NCBI GenBank assembly: GCA_902651635.1
Contig: CACRSC010000022.1
Coordinates: forward strand, 201,807 to 265,806
Length of the DNA stretch: 64,000 nucleotides
From: Mastigamoeba balamuthi
Taxonomy: Eukaryota; Evosea; Mastigamoebida; Mastigamoebidae
Reading direction: 5' to 3'
Shown: positions 1-10,602 of the stretch, one piece after another
Position numbering within the stretch: position 1 is the first letter of the stretch
Layout of the letters: each line of letters starts with the position of its first letter
Program-made: the position numbers and the translations under genes
Notes under the pieces: generated by a model
What the model saw: only the letters and a program-made list of their open reading frames with translations
Told to the model about the DNA's origin: nothing
The model's database searches: none

Positions 1-1114
1 GCTGAGCGCGGGCGGCGTGGGCAGCGGGCACGTGGGCCTCGCGCTCCTCGGCGCCAGCGGCGACGCCGCCGCCATCTGCGGCGCCCCCATCGACGCGGGC
101 CCCGCGGCCGCAGCGGCCAAGTGCGCGGGCGCAGACCCGAACGAGGGCACGCTCTGCGACAGCTGCCAGACAAGGTCCTCGTGCTGCTGCTGCTGCTGCT
201 CAGGCGCAGCGGCAGCGGCAGCGGCAGCTGTGGGGGCAGAGCGGAGCCAGAGCTTGAGGGAGACGAGCTCGTCGGGGCCCTTGCTCTGCGAGCGCAGGTG
301 CCTGTAGACGAGCTGCGCCTCGGAGCCCCAGAAGTCGGGCCCCACCTTGACGCGCTCCTTCTCCACGTCCTCGTAGTGCGTGACTGCGCAGCCCCCCGTG
401 TGCCCGTCAGCGTGCCCCCGCAAGCAGAGGGGGTGTGATGTGGGTGCGCCCCACGCGATAGACAGGCAGGCAGACAGGCAGTGTGTGCGAGCGCGGCAGA
501 GCGTGCACGAGCTGGAGAGGGGCGAGCGACAGTGTGCGGGCGAGTGGGCAGCAGTGCGCCTGCGCGTGGAGCTGTGTGCCCGTGCGCGCGTGGGAGCAGA
601 GGGAACGAGCAAAGGAGCGAGAGGGGAGGGCCACGGAGAGGGCACGAGGGGGTATGGCGATGGTGGCGGTGGTCCTTTGCTGTCTGGGTTCAGAATCGCG
701 CAGAGAGGGAGAGGGGGGAAGGGATGACAGTAGCCACAGGGAGGCACACGCCCCACCCACGAGGGCTGAGGGCACACACACCCCACCCTCCAGAGGGAGC
801 CCAGGGGCCACCACGCGCACACGTGCGAGACAAGCGAGAGAGAGCGAGAGAGAGAGAGAGCGCGCGCACTGCAGACGGGGCGGTCGAAGACGTCGGCGAG
901 GCGCTGGAGGACCTCGGCGGCGGAGCAGCGCAGCGGCACGTTGACGATGCGTATGTCGTCCTCCCCCAGGTAGCACTTGAGCCGGTACTGCACCTCCCAG
1001 CGTCCAGCGTCAGCCACCAGCCCTCGAGGGAGCGCAGAGGGGCCGCAGAGGGGCCGCAGAGGGGGCAGAGAGAGGGCAGAGAGAGGGCAGAGGGGGTTGC
1101 GATTATGAACCTTT
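1..1114 (-). CDS. PB1-domain protein, 5' part (runs off the window)
   Basis: Two exons are visible, 870-1114 and 1-383, split by a 486-bp intron. The start is the ATG at 1114. The first exon reads through a low-complexity leader into WEVQYRLKCYLGEDDIRIV and then a helix containing EVLQRLADVF. After splicing in phase 1 it continues ITHYEDVEKERVKVGPDFWG and ends LVSLKLWL. This basic/acidic beta-grasp pattern matches a PB1 domain, a protein-protein heterodimerisation module known from p62, Bem1 and MEKK proteins. After the domain the protein turns to Ala/Gln-rich sequence and leaves the window, so the partner domain is unknown. The first 35 or so residues are Leu/Pro-rich and could instead be leader or a further small intron. 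The PB1 assignment is inference from the pattern. Confidence 0.6.
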
Positions 1115-1496
1115 TCCTCCATCGGCGCCAGAGGCGGTGACCGCACGATCTCGCCGCCCCCCAAAGGCGAGCGCGAGACGGGGCCGCTGGGGCGTCGGGC
1201 CGGTGTCAGCGCTCGCTGTGCTCGGGGCGCTGGCGCAGCGCCGAGGGAGATGCCGGCGGATATTTTAGGATACTCGCGGGGTGAGATATGACTGGTTTCG
1301 CGATATGGCCCAGATTTCCGTATCTTTTCCCATCCCCCGGAACCAGAGCTGTCGCCGGCAGGACTGCTGATGTGGTGCCACGTAACCCCAGAGAGGCGGT
1401 TATTTCCCGATCTAGGGACGATGACTCGTTGCCACATCACTGATGTTTCCACCGGCAGCAGCTCTGCCCGGAACGGCCTGGCCCGCCCTCCCCCGC
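1115..1496. other. Intergenic gap, no gene seen
   Basis: GC-rich spacer between the start of the PB1 gene and the 3' end of the Nudix gene. It includes a more AT-rich patch near 1260-1340. No coherent frame or RNA gene was recognised. It probably holds the promoter of the PB1 gene. Confidence 0.5.
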
Positions 1497-2486
1497 TCAG
1501 GCTACCACCCGTGCTGCTGCATCCACAGGCGCAGCGTCACCAGCACGCCTGGAGCACCCGGATGTGAGGAGCAGCGCCAGCACAGGAGGACCCCATCCCC
1601 TAGCAGCAGCGGGAGCGGACGGACCGCAGGTGACGGCGCCGGGCCTGCAGGCCGTGCTGGCCAGCCCGCCCGCTGCTACGCGCAGGGTGCGCTGCTCGGG
1701 CGCCCCGCGCTCGCCCAGGGCCACGCCCGGCAGCTCGACGTCCTCGCGGGCCTCGGCCAGGCGGCCCAGCGCGGCCACGGGCACCCAGACGGCGGCGTCG
1801 GCCTCGTCCGCGCGCAGCGAGACGCCCGCGGGCTCGGCGGCGGCGTCGGCGGCGTACGTCACGATGACGTAGTGCGCGGACACGGCGGGGCCCGGGGCCC
1901 ACGCGGCCTCGAAGGCGCTGAGCGGCCGGAGGCTGCCCGGGGCGACCCCGAGGCCCACCTCGTCCCTGGCCTGCCGCACCACGGCCTCCTCCATGCTCTC
2001 CCCCTTGCCTGCGTTGAGTCAGAATTCCCAGAATTTGATTGCCTGCGCTGAGTCACAATTCCCGGAATTACAGGAATAGGGGGCTCGCATACGGAGGTGG
2101 CCGCCGGGGAAGGACCACGTGGCGGGGCACGCGCCGAGCCCCGGTGCTCGGCGGGAGAGCAGGACGTGGGTCGGGGCCGAGCCGGCCGCGGGGCGCCTGC
2201 AGAGCAGGACCGAGGTGGCGGCGACAGGGCCCGGGGCAGCGTAGGGCACAGAGGGGTCGCGCAGGACGCAGTCGGGGGCGCAGAGCAGCGGCAGCTCCAG
2301 AGGCATCTGCGAGCTGTCCGTGCTGCTGGGAGCAGTAGCAGCAGCGGGGACGGGACGGAGGTCGAGGGAGGGGGGGTCGAGGGAGAGGGCGAGGGAGACG
2401 CGGCCGCAGGGCAGCTGCTGGGCGATGCTGGGGGAGCGGCCCACGCGGAGGCCCAGCAGACGCACAGGCACCCGCGCAGTAGACAT
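1497..2486 (-). CDS. Nudix hydrolase, NUDT17-like
   Basis: Exons 2093-2486 and 1497-2008 give about 301 residues, close to human NUDT17 (about 330). The start MSTARVPVRLLGLRV resembles the NUDT17 N terminus. The Nudix fold is clear: THVLLSRRAPGLG, then WSFPGGHL, then the Nudix box, which is split by the intron and reads GGHLRKGESMEEAVVRQARD followed by EVGL. The canonical box GX5EX7REUXEEXGU is met at the first G, the first E and the R. The REU glutamate is Q, and the EE pair reads DE, so metal binding may be altered. The family hydrolyses nucleoside diphosphates linked to another moiety; the substrate cannot be told from sequence. The splice junction falls in phase 1 exactly inside the box, which makes the model strong. 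Confidence 0.85.
2005..2072. repeat. 34-bp imperfect tandem duplication across a splice acceptor
   Basis: Two head-to-tail copies, starting at 2005 and 2039, share TTGCCTGCG(T/C)TGAGTCA and then (G/C)AATTCCC(A/G)GAATT. Each copy carries a minus-strand 3' splice site (CGCAG followed by GCAA). The copy next to the Nudix exon fits the reading frame. The other is 34 bp upstream in the intron and would shift the frame. Confidence 0.85.
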
Positions 2487-2845
2487 TGGGCGAGATATCT
2501 CATTCGCCCCCCCGATTCGCAACACGTCACCGGCACATGCATGCCAAGCGGCCTGCATGAGGGTGGCACTGCGGTCGCGACAGGCAACACTGCGAGCCCG
2601 ATGAACACGCAGGGACTGTGAGAGAAGGACTTGCATAGCTTCTCTGTCCCGGGATAGGAAAGGCTGTCTGTCCATCATCAGTGTGCGATCTTTCATAAGA
2701 TCCATTCCCGACAAGAGGTGCATTGACGTCACACGGTACCATCTAAAATCCGCCCTTTTTGTTGTGCTCGGCACTCGGACAGGAACAAATAAAAGCCCTC
2801 GCCGTTGGCGCTAGCGACCCTCATACCTCATATCCTCCGGTCGAA
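2487..2845. other. Intergenic gap between divergent genes
   Basis: Spacer between the Nudix start (-) and the membrane-protein start (+), likely a shared promoter region. An AT-rich AAATAAAAG patch lies near 2786, about 60 bp before the plus-strand ATG. No gene was seen. Confidence 0.4.
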
Positions 2846-4039
2846 ATGGATAACACCATCTCCAACCCCTACTACACGTTCAGGTGCCCTCGAGCGCGGT
2901 CACCACAGCCCCCCTCGCCTGCGCTAACCGCGTGGGCCCTCACCCACACCAACCCGCACCCACGCCAGCTGGGACAAGGTGAGCTGTGTCGTCTGGATGT
3001 GGTACGTGCACATCGTGCTGAGCTACGTCGTGTTCCTGTCGGGCATCGCCTGCTTCGCGACGCGCACGGCGCCCTGCCTGCTGCCCTGGCACCGCTGGGC
3101 GGGCCGCTCCTACGTGTGCGGCATGCTGTGGCTGACGGCCTCGGCCCTCGTCATCCACAACACGGGGCTGCCCCCGGCCACGCTGGTCTCGTTCCTCTGG
3201 GTGCTGGGGGGCTGCACCCTGGGCTGGGCCTGCATCTGCGTGGCTGCCGAGCGGTTCGAGGCCGAGGCGCTGCGCAGGCTCTCCAAGGGCGACGTCGGGG
3301 CCGGGGTGCAGAGGGCGCTGCAGAGGCACAGGAGGGAGCTCGCTGCCTCGCGGACGCTGGCCCAGAGAGTGCTGTCGCTCAAGGCTGTGCACGGGGCCCT
3401 CATGTTCGCGTCGTGGTTCAACATCGCGGGGCGCATCTTCGCCTCCAAGCAGGCCCCGGGGTCCTTCACGTGCTACACCTTCCCATTCTACAAGGTGCCC
3501 TCGTCCACGCGCACTCGTGTTCTCGCCTGGTCTCCCCGAACGCTCTGCTCGTTCCACCCTCGTCGCCTGCATCGTCCCTGGCTGGGAACAGAAGTCCCCA
3601 GTCCTGGCGACTGCGGGCTCCGCCCACCAAACGCAGACCCATTTGTTCGTCTGCGGTCACGCTCACGGCAGTCTGACCTGTGCATTCCTGCACACACTCG
3701 CTAATCATTTCTTAATTGCATTCTGTGAACCCGATCCCTTACAATTACTCTGGCACACACATCAAACATCGTTAACTCATTGTCCTCTGAGCGCACTCAC
3801 TAACAAAAATGCCCGGTGGCCAGAACATCACGCTGGAGGAGGGGGAGGTGTCGCTGACGCCGGTGCCGGACCACAACCCCAACTTCAACGCGCTTCCGTG
3901 GGCCCACACGGGGCTTGCAGGGTGGGGGGCTGCGCTGCTGTTGGGTCCGCTGGCGGTCTCCTTCTTGGTGGGATTCCTCTACGCCTGTGTCGCCATGCGG
4001 TGTGAAGGAGAGACCCCGCGCAGGGTCCGCCTGAAGTAG
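2846..4039 (+). CDS. Four-helix membrane protein, DUF2306-like
   Basis: Exons 2846-2883, 2969-3494 and 3824-4039 give 259 residues. The second intron is 329 bp. Hydrophobic segments include VWMWYVHIVLSYVVFLSGI, MLWLTASALVIHNT, ATLVSFLWVLGGCTLGWACI and a last one, WGAALLLGPLAVSFLVGFLY. Between helices 1 and 2 sits PWHRWAGRSYVCGM, which resembles the His-Arg...Gly-Arg-x-Tyr motif of DUF2306 membrane proteins, a family of unknown function. A soluble, Arg-rich loop separates the third and fourth helices, and the tail is basic. The family call is tentative; membrane location is well supported. Confidence 0.65.
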
Positions 4040-4307
4040 CCCCAAGGAGTCTGTAGGGGATGAACAAGCTTTTGGAGTGCCGACCCTTTCAACACAATAC
4101 AGCGAATCCTCTCCTCAGCACTGTCATGTGCCTGCCAGTGCCGAAGTTGCACTTTGATATGACTCTTTCTTTGTAAGGCTCGTGGATCCTGATAGGCCTC
4201 AGGGTGCCGCAGAGCCACCAGTGAGATTTCTCATCTTCTCCTACCCCATCTAGTTGTTCACATGTCCAGAACAAATCCAGTCGACGGGACACTTGGAGAG
4301 AAAGGCA

Positions 4308-5428
4308 ATGGCGGAGGAACATGAGTTGGGGACACCACAACAGAACCTTCTTCGAATCCCGGGGCCCCGTGCAGCAGACAACACCCCGTACATATGGATC
4401 TCCGACGTGAACGCCGTCCGTCGATCGCCGTTCTGCGTCAGCACTCTTCGCCTCCGCTCTCGCAGCTTGCTTTGTTTGTTTTTACGATTGTGACCCCACC
4501 TATTAGATAGGAGTTGTTGTGCCCGTTGCGTGGATGCAGAGCCACGCCGTGGGGCCTACACACATACAAACCGCGGCGGTGAACTCGAACGTCGTTCTGA
4601 GTGGGTCGTCCTCGGACAAGGGTGTGTGCTCTGCCCTCGGCATGGACCGTGTAACAGCGATACCCGCAGCCTTAGGGCCCTGCCTCAAGTGCATGCCGTC
4701 CCAGCGCCGTCTGCCTCCAGGCATGTGTGGGCGGAGCCGAAGTAGGATTGTAGAGGTGGCCGGAGTCATGTTCGAGTCGCTCTGCCACTCGAGTTCGGTC
4801 CCCTCGGCGGGGCCTTGTCGAGAGTTTGTTTTCGACAAGATAAAAACGTGCGCCATCTCCGTCTGAGTCTGCCGAGTTTAAGCCACACAAATTGCCTCTC
4901 GCAGGCACTGCAGTTCGTCGCGTCTGCACCTCGGCGGCCAGGTCGAGCTTGTACTCGAAATTCAGGGGATGGGCGGCGTCCTGGAAGCCCGACTGCGGTC
5001 TGCCCCGTTCAACTTAGTGTCCAAGACGCCGATACCTCGCGGGCTGTCAGTCAGAAGCTCCAAGGAGGCCCAGAGCAGTGAGGAGGCGAGGCTTCTTCAA
5101 GCTGAGGAGAGCTCCGGGACAGCAACCCCGCAGGGGCAGGAGATCACCCAACCGCAATTGAGCCACAGTGCCGTACGGAGATTCGTTGCTCCGTATCAAG
5201 ACGAGAAAGTGGGCTCTGAAGACTCGCTTCTTGCAGGATCTGGAGCAGAATGCAGGAAGCTCTGTACCTGGTGGGGCGATGGAACCTGTCAACGACGAGC
5301 ACGAGCAGCTGGTCAGGCAGCTGCTGGAGTTGCAAAGGCTGCAGCAGGAGCAGCTCATACGGGTGCACATTCTGGGGCAGCGGCTGCGTGCGTCGGGCGG
5401 TCAGTCACCACAGACACCCCCGAAGTAG
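4308..5428 (+). CDS. Member A of a four-gene tandem family, unknown function
   Basis: Five exons: 4308-4436, 4507-4621, 4670-4847, 4905-5172 and 5237-5428, coding for 293 residues. It starts MAEEHELGTPQQNLLRIPGP and contains TPYIWISDVN, then GVVVPVAWMQSHAVGP, a CLKC cysteine pair, VMFESLCHSSS, REFVFDKIKTHCSSSRLHLG, and VLEARLRSAPFNLVSK. The C terminus is a Gln/Leu-rich coiled coil (ELQRLQQEQLIRVHILGQ). I do not recognise the family. The block from REFVFD to LVSK has the look of an immunoglobulin-fold DNA-binding domain, as in Rel, STAT or CudA proteins; this is a guess. The last intron uses a donor 3' of the one used in member B, whose GT position reads GA here. The 115-nt second exon is shared by all four members. 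Confidence 0.75.
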
Positions 5429-5869
5429 ATGAAAACGGAGACTTCCCGACCGACTCTCTTTGCCCTTTGTTTCCGAGGATTCGCATCCGATAACACTTAC
5501 TCATTTGCGCTTCATGCTCGGGAGACTGAACGTCCCCTACCCAACTACTAGGTCTAAGGTCCCAGCAGATGCAGTAGCCCAGAAACATATTCCTCTCCCT
5601 GAACCAATTCCTTATTTATTACCACCCGTGCTCTGAGAACGGTAAGGAAGAGCATAGTGTCGCGGGGAAAGGTATAGCACATGAAGGAGCCCGGGCCTGC
5701 TTGGATTCAATGATACGCCTTGTTCAGTTGGACGACAATAGTCATCAGAGTGGTCCAACAACTGTTAACAGTTCGTTGACAGCCATTCCATAGATATCGA
5801 AATCCCCTTAATCTCGAGAGTCTCCTTCATGAATCCAGGAGAAATCCAGTCCAACTTCGAGAATAGTCA
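5429..5869. other. Intergenic gap between family members A and B
   Basis: Moderately AT-rich spacer; no reading frame or RNA recognised. The 30 bp before the B start resemble those before the A start, with AATCCAGTC in both, which suggests that the promoter-proximal part was duplicated with the gene. Confidence 0.4.
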
Positions 5870-7009
5870 ATGGCGGAGGAGCAAGAGCTGGGAACATCAC
5901 CACGGAACCTACTCCGAATCCCAGGACCCCGTGCGGCAGACAACACCCCCTACATATGGATCTCCAACGTGAACGTCTTCCGTCGATCACCCTTCTGTGT
6001 TAGTACATCTCTTCATCTGTTTGTTCGTAAGTCGTTTTGTTGTGTTCACCTTGATTCTGTGGTGTGGTTTTAGGCCGGAGTGGTTGTGCCTGCTGCGTGG
6101 ATGCAGAGCCATGCCGTTGAGCCCGCACACATTAAAACCGCGGCGGTCAACTCGTACGTCGTTCTGAGTGGGTCGGCCTCTGACAAGGGTGCGCGCCTTC
6201 GTTGCTTGACCTCGTTTTGTTTTTCGAGTTTGACAACACAGATCTCCCGGCAGCTCTCGGGCCCTGCCTCAAGTGCATGCCGTCCCAGCGCCGACTGCCC
6301 CCAGAGCTGCGGGCACAGAGCCTGAGCCGGATTGTGGATGTGGCCGGAGTCATGTTCGAGTCGCTCTGCCACTCGAGTTCGGTCCCATCGGCGGGGCCTT
6401 GTCGAGAGTTTGTTTTCGACAAGATAAAATCGTGCACCATCTCTGGTAGTCGTCTGGCGGGTCTCCACCTCACAAAAAGCCACGCGCAGGCACTGCAGCT
6501 CGTCGCGTCTGCACCTCGGTGGCCAGGTGGAGCTTGTCTTCGAAATTCAGGGGATGGGCGGCGTCCTGGAAGCCCGACTGCGGTCTGCACCGTTCAACTT
6601 AGTGTCCAAGGCACCAATACTCAGGAATCCTCGTGAGTGGGCTTCCAGCAGCTCCCAGACAGCGAAGTGCAGCGTAGAGGCAAGACTCCCACAGGTAGAG
6701 GGGAGACCTGGGTCAGCAGCCCCGCAGGTGCAGGTGAGCTACGCAGTCCTTGCCGTACAGAGGCTCTTCGTTGACACTAATTTCATTCTATGAAAACGCG
6801 TATCTGCACAGCAGGCACCAGAGCTGAGGGCTGGAAGCTCTACCTCTGGTGAGTCTGTGGAACCGACAAACCACGAGCGTGAGCAGCTCATCAGGCAGCT
6901 GCATGAGCTGCAGAGACTGCAGCAGGAGCAGCTCGTACGTGTCCGCATTCTGGGGCAGCTGCTGCAGGCGTCTGGCGACCAACAGACACCGTACATTCCT
7001 CCTAAGTAG
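5870..7009 (+). CDS. Member B of the four-gene tandem family
   Basis: Exons 5870-5998, 6074-6188, 6254-6431, 6490-6733 and 6812-7009 give 287 residues. It is the closest relative of member A: the first three exons have identical lengths (129, 115 and 178 nt) and most residues match. All introns are GT-AG. Conserved blocks are TPYIWISNVN, GVVVPAAWMQSHAVEP, GPCLKCMPSQ, VMFESLCHSSS and REFVFDKIKSHCSSSRLHLG. It ends in a coiled coil with two Leu/Gln heptad stretches (LHELQRLQQEQLVRVRILGQ) and the tail PYIPPK. Because the coding regions remain open with matched splice phases, A and B both look functional and recently duplicated. Confidence 0.78.
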
Positions 7010-7115
7010 CTCCATAAGGAAGCTGTCTCACCGCAGCTGAGGTCACACATTTTGTTTTTCTCCTGTAGAATACTCAAGGAACAAAGGAGTAGTTTGTCCT
7101 ATGCAGATGCGTCAT

Positions 7116-8153
7116 TCAGCTGTGCTTCTGGCTCGAAAGACTGCCCGCTGAGTTGAGTATCTGCCCCCACAGACGAACTCTGTCCAGCTGCTCCATCTGT
7201 AGCCTCTGCAAGTCCATTAGCTGCACAAAAAGCTGCTCTTGGGCCACCTCCTGGTGCTGTGCGACATCAAACTGCAGCATCCAGAGGACGCAATAACGTC
7301 AGGACATGGACGAGGAGAGAACCGACCTGTTTTTCGCCGTGGCCAGCGCTACGATCTGCATCTCCGAGCTCCTCAAAAGTGTCCTCGATGTGCCCTTCCC
7401 ACTTGCTGGTTCGAGATGCCTTTGGGTACTTTGACAACAGAGTGAGGGGCACTGAGTGCAGAGTAGCCTGCACGCGGTTGTCCGAGTCCCTGATCTCCAT
7501 CACCAGAGCAACTCTCCCTCCGAGGTGGAGGCGCGACGAGCTGCAGTTACTGTCCCCTCTGTGAGCAAGGTGAGCTCGGGACGCTAGCACTCACGTTTTC
7601 GCCGAGTCGAAGATGAACTCTCTCGTGGCCTGTGCGAGCTCCGGGCGACGAGGAGACTGGCCGTAGGACTCGAACATGACGCCCCCGAGGTCGACCACGG
7701 GACGCCCACCGGAGCAGCACCTCGAGCAGACGCACGTCGCTCCTTGGCCTTCCACAGAGCCCGCCTGTCAAGCAGTGAAGGCCCAATGGGAGAAACCGCA
7801 CCTCGAATGCCGTGGGACTCTTGAAGGACAACGACCGTGTGCTCGGCTCCCCTGCGGACGTGCTCTGGGCCAATTTGGTGCTCATTCATCCACACCGCAG
7901 GCACCACGACTCCAACCTTGTGAACACACCGGTTAGACCGAACGACCGCTGCAGAGAAGCAGACTCAGAGAGCCAGACAGAGACCGAGTGCGGTCCCTGG
8001 GTCAGCACGCACTGAGAAAACCGAGCCACGCTTGATGTTGTCCGCGGAAACCCAGAGGTACGGGCCACCATCGGCATCTTCGCGGTGGTTCGCAACAATG
8101 CGCCGCAGGTCGGCAGGGGCGACAGCAAACTCGTGCTGCTGGACTTCAGACAT
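7116..8153 (-). CDS. Member C of the four-gene tandem family
   Basis: Exons 8013-8153, 7802-7916, 7595-7748, 7327-7549 and 7116-7271 give 262 residues. It starts MSEVQQHEFAVAPADLRRIV and has GGPYLWVSADNIKRGSVF, GVVVPAVWMNEHQIGPEHV, a CVCSRCC cysteine cluster where A and B have CLKC, VMFESYGQSPRR, REFIFDSAKTNCSSSRLHLG, and VQATLHSVPLTLLSK. The C-terminal coiled coil reads LMDLQRLQMEQLDRVRLWGQ. The frame upstream of the ATG stays open without a stop to 8738, so a longer N terminus is possible. The other three members start at the equivalent ATG, so I kept the short form. Confidence 0.72.
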
Positions 8154-8807
8154 GCCTTCTCGCACCCACCCGACGACGAGCGCTTCTGCTCCTATCTGTA
8201 TCTGTTGGCAGCCGAATGCAACTCCACCCGAAAGCTGCGAACGTCGATACCTCGGGGAGTGCGGGTGAATTTTGCGTTCGATAGAGAATGTGAGACCGTG
8301 ACCGAAGCGGGGAGGTAGCGGAATGCTGTTCCCTCCGAAAGCATTGAGCAAGCCACAAGTCAAACGGAGCACCGCACAGCCATCGCAGTGAGAAGAACTG
8401 CTGGCGGGGCTGGCCTGTGATGGTTCCTTCTCGAACCTATTGTGGCGATTCATACGAAAAACCCGCATGCCTGTCTCGCCAGGTTCGAGCTCGCGTGGCG
8501 GCGGGCAGAGGGGGACTGGAATGAGCCATGCGGCTCCCGCGCACTGGTTGGAAAAGCGGCCTTCTTCCACCGGGGCTGGAAAACTGCTGCTGTTCTGCCA
8601 CGGCGTTCCGGTTTGGCATAGAGTCCGCAATGCTGGCGAATTCGTTCCTTGAGGAAATCCACGGAAATCTAATGCGCGTTCCGTTTTGGCAAGCCAAACA
8701 TGACTCAGCGAAATCTCAGGCATTGTACCGAAGTGCACGCAGATGAATCACAATCCCGAAAAATGGTGGCTCCTGATAGAGATTTGAACCACATGTTCTA
8801 TTAGACG
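8154..8807. other. Spacer between family members C and D
   Basis: No recognised gene. The minus strand is open in the frame of member C, but the translation resembles nothing. Two similar stretches (GTTCCGGTTTGGCA near 8605 and GTTCCGTTTTGGCA near 8679) form a short direct repeat. Confidence 0.4.
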
Positions 8808-9888
8808 TCAAAGACGGCAACAGGGTGTGTGGCTTGTGCCCCGGAGGTTGAGCATCTGGCTCCACAGGCGGACTCTGTCCATCTGCTCCCTCTGCAGCCT
8901 CTGCAAGTTCTGAACGAATAGAGCCTCCTGTAGTTCTCCGTGTGCCTGTGGCCACTGAGACCGTCCATCAGAGCCCACGTGACCGAGGCACGGAACCTGG
9001 AGGGGCTCGACGCTTGGCATAGGAACCGGTGCTTGGATCCAAGAGAGGTCAGCCAGGTGTCCGTTCTCCGCTGTGAGCCTCTCAGCAACCCCGTGCCCAT
9101 CCGCCTCGAGGGTGTTCTCGACGCACTGCGTGCATTGCTCTGAAGGGGCTGCCTGCCTCGCACGGGACCTGGGTGGCTTGGAGAGGAGGCAGATGGGGAC
9201 AGAGCGCAGTGTGGCGACAACGATGTCGCCAGGATCCCTGATCTGCATCACGAGCTCCACCTTCCCGCCGATGTGGAGCCGCGAGGAGCTGCAGTTGCTG
9301 TCGGAGAGGCCTGTCAGGGGGGCGGGTGTTTCTTGCAACTCTGTGGTGCGAGGCGTACGTCTTCGGAGCACCAAAGATGAACTCTCTGCTGGGCGAGGAC
9401 TGGGGATCCGAGACCGTTGAGCTGCAGAACGACTCGTACATGGCACTCCCGACCTCGATGACCTGCCGGCCGCTCCTCGTGCAGCACTTGGGGCAGGAGA
9501 CCGGCACTGCGTGGGAGTAGGGCCGCTGAGACTGTGCCAGTCGGAGGCCGGGGTGCTCACCGCTGGTTTCCTTCGCCCCCCGCCGAACAACCACCGCGTC
9601 CAGGGCGGCTCTGCGGATGTGCTCGGGGCCCAGCCCGTGCTCGCCCATCCACGACGCTGGCACGACGACGCCGATCTGAGATCCTCGGCGCGTTAATGGG
9701 AGTTGGACTTGGGGAGGGCGGCTGCCTGCTGCGCGTACAGCGAACTGCGACCCGCGGGTCACATTGTCGGACGACACCCACATGTACGGAGCGTCCACGC
9801 CGGCAGCGCCTCGCTGCGGAGCGATGCGGTCCAAGTCGCTGGGAGCTGCGCCAAACTCGTGCTGATGCAGCTGCAGGGCCTCAGTCAT
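8808..9888 (-). CDS. Member D of the four-gene tandem family
   Basis: Exons 9739-9888, 9561-9675, 9359-9506 and 8808-9297 give 300 residues. It starts MTEALQLHQHEFGAAPSDLD, then APYMWVSSDNVTRGSQF, IGVVVPASWMGEHGLGPEHI, a CPKCC cluster, EVGSAMYESFC, REFIFGAPKTNCSSSRLHIG and VVATLRSVPICLLSKPPR. The tail coiled coil reads NLQRLQREQMDRVRLWSQML. The last exon could hide a 51-nt in-frame intron after LQ, at the place where member C has an intron; removing it gives 283 residues. The second exon is again 115 nt and the exon 3/4 junction again splits the Lys-Thr codon in phase 2. This makes the family model consistent across all four copies. Confidence 0.75.
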
Positions 9889-10602
9889 TCTATCCTACAA
9901 AGCCAGCTACCGTAGAGGAGACAAAAGAACACATACTACGAAAATAACTCAGGCGCCGAGGGTGAAAGCCGAGAGTGGAAGATGAACCTGGGTGCATTGC
10001 CTTGGACAAACGGCAGGCCCGAAATAGAATCAAGCCTCTGCACCCCCCTTCCTTCCTCCCGCATTGGGGTATCTTTGTGAGGAAGCACTCGGCACGCCAT
10101 GTTGGGCCAAGCAATTATGAAGAAGGATACCGCTCCCCCCTTTGGTGATGACCCTGCCCTCGTCTGGTGCCACGAATGCTCCACTGCAGGATGGCGCTCC
10201 GACGCTCCGGGAGGCGTCCGCGAGCGAGCCGACCCAGTGCGTTCCTGGTGCAGTTTGCGGATCGGGTTGATCCTCCGAGAAGTTATGGTGATGATCTTGG
10301 CCTTGGATGTGGTGGGTCGGGAGTTTATTTGTGATTCTAATTCGTGTGCTGGGGGGAGGTCATTCCGAGGGGTCGGCGGTTGGGGGGGGGTGTCATTGCC
10401 ACGTCATCAACCGCGCGCCCGAGGAATTCTCCAGGAGGGATATCAGGGATGAATTCAATTTATTCGTATCGTGGGAAGATTCATTTTCGCCGAACGTTCC
10501 TCGTGGGGGCGATACGCCCTTCGATCCCCTCAGAGCGGGTCTGTGGCCGTTGAGTGAAAAGGAAAGCCCCCCCAAGAGAGGCCCACCACACCATTCGTTC
10601 CG
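9889..10602. other. Intergenic gap, likely promoter of the large NTPase gene
   Basis: About 700 bp between divergent genes. It contains a G-rich stretch (around 10340-10395) and no supported coding region. Confidence 0.4.

Noticed and set aside
407-1140. Long open frames on both strands through the intron of the PB1 gene
   Set aside because: They are Ser/Leu/Arg or Arg/Gly low-complexity products of GC-rich simple sequence, and the splice junction explains the PB1 domain better.
7965-8738. Extended N terminus of family member C (open to 8738)
   Set aside because: The other three members start at the equivalent ATG and the extra sequence has no counterpart; kept only as a note.
8760-8820. 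tRNA-like 3' half (GGTTCAAAT...GGAGCCACCA) on the minus strand
   Set aside because: The T stem does not pair and no matching acceptor 5' strand or anticodon arm exists nearby.
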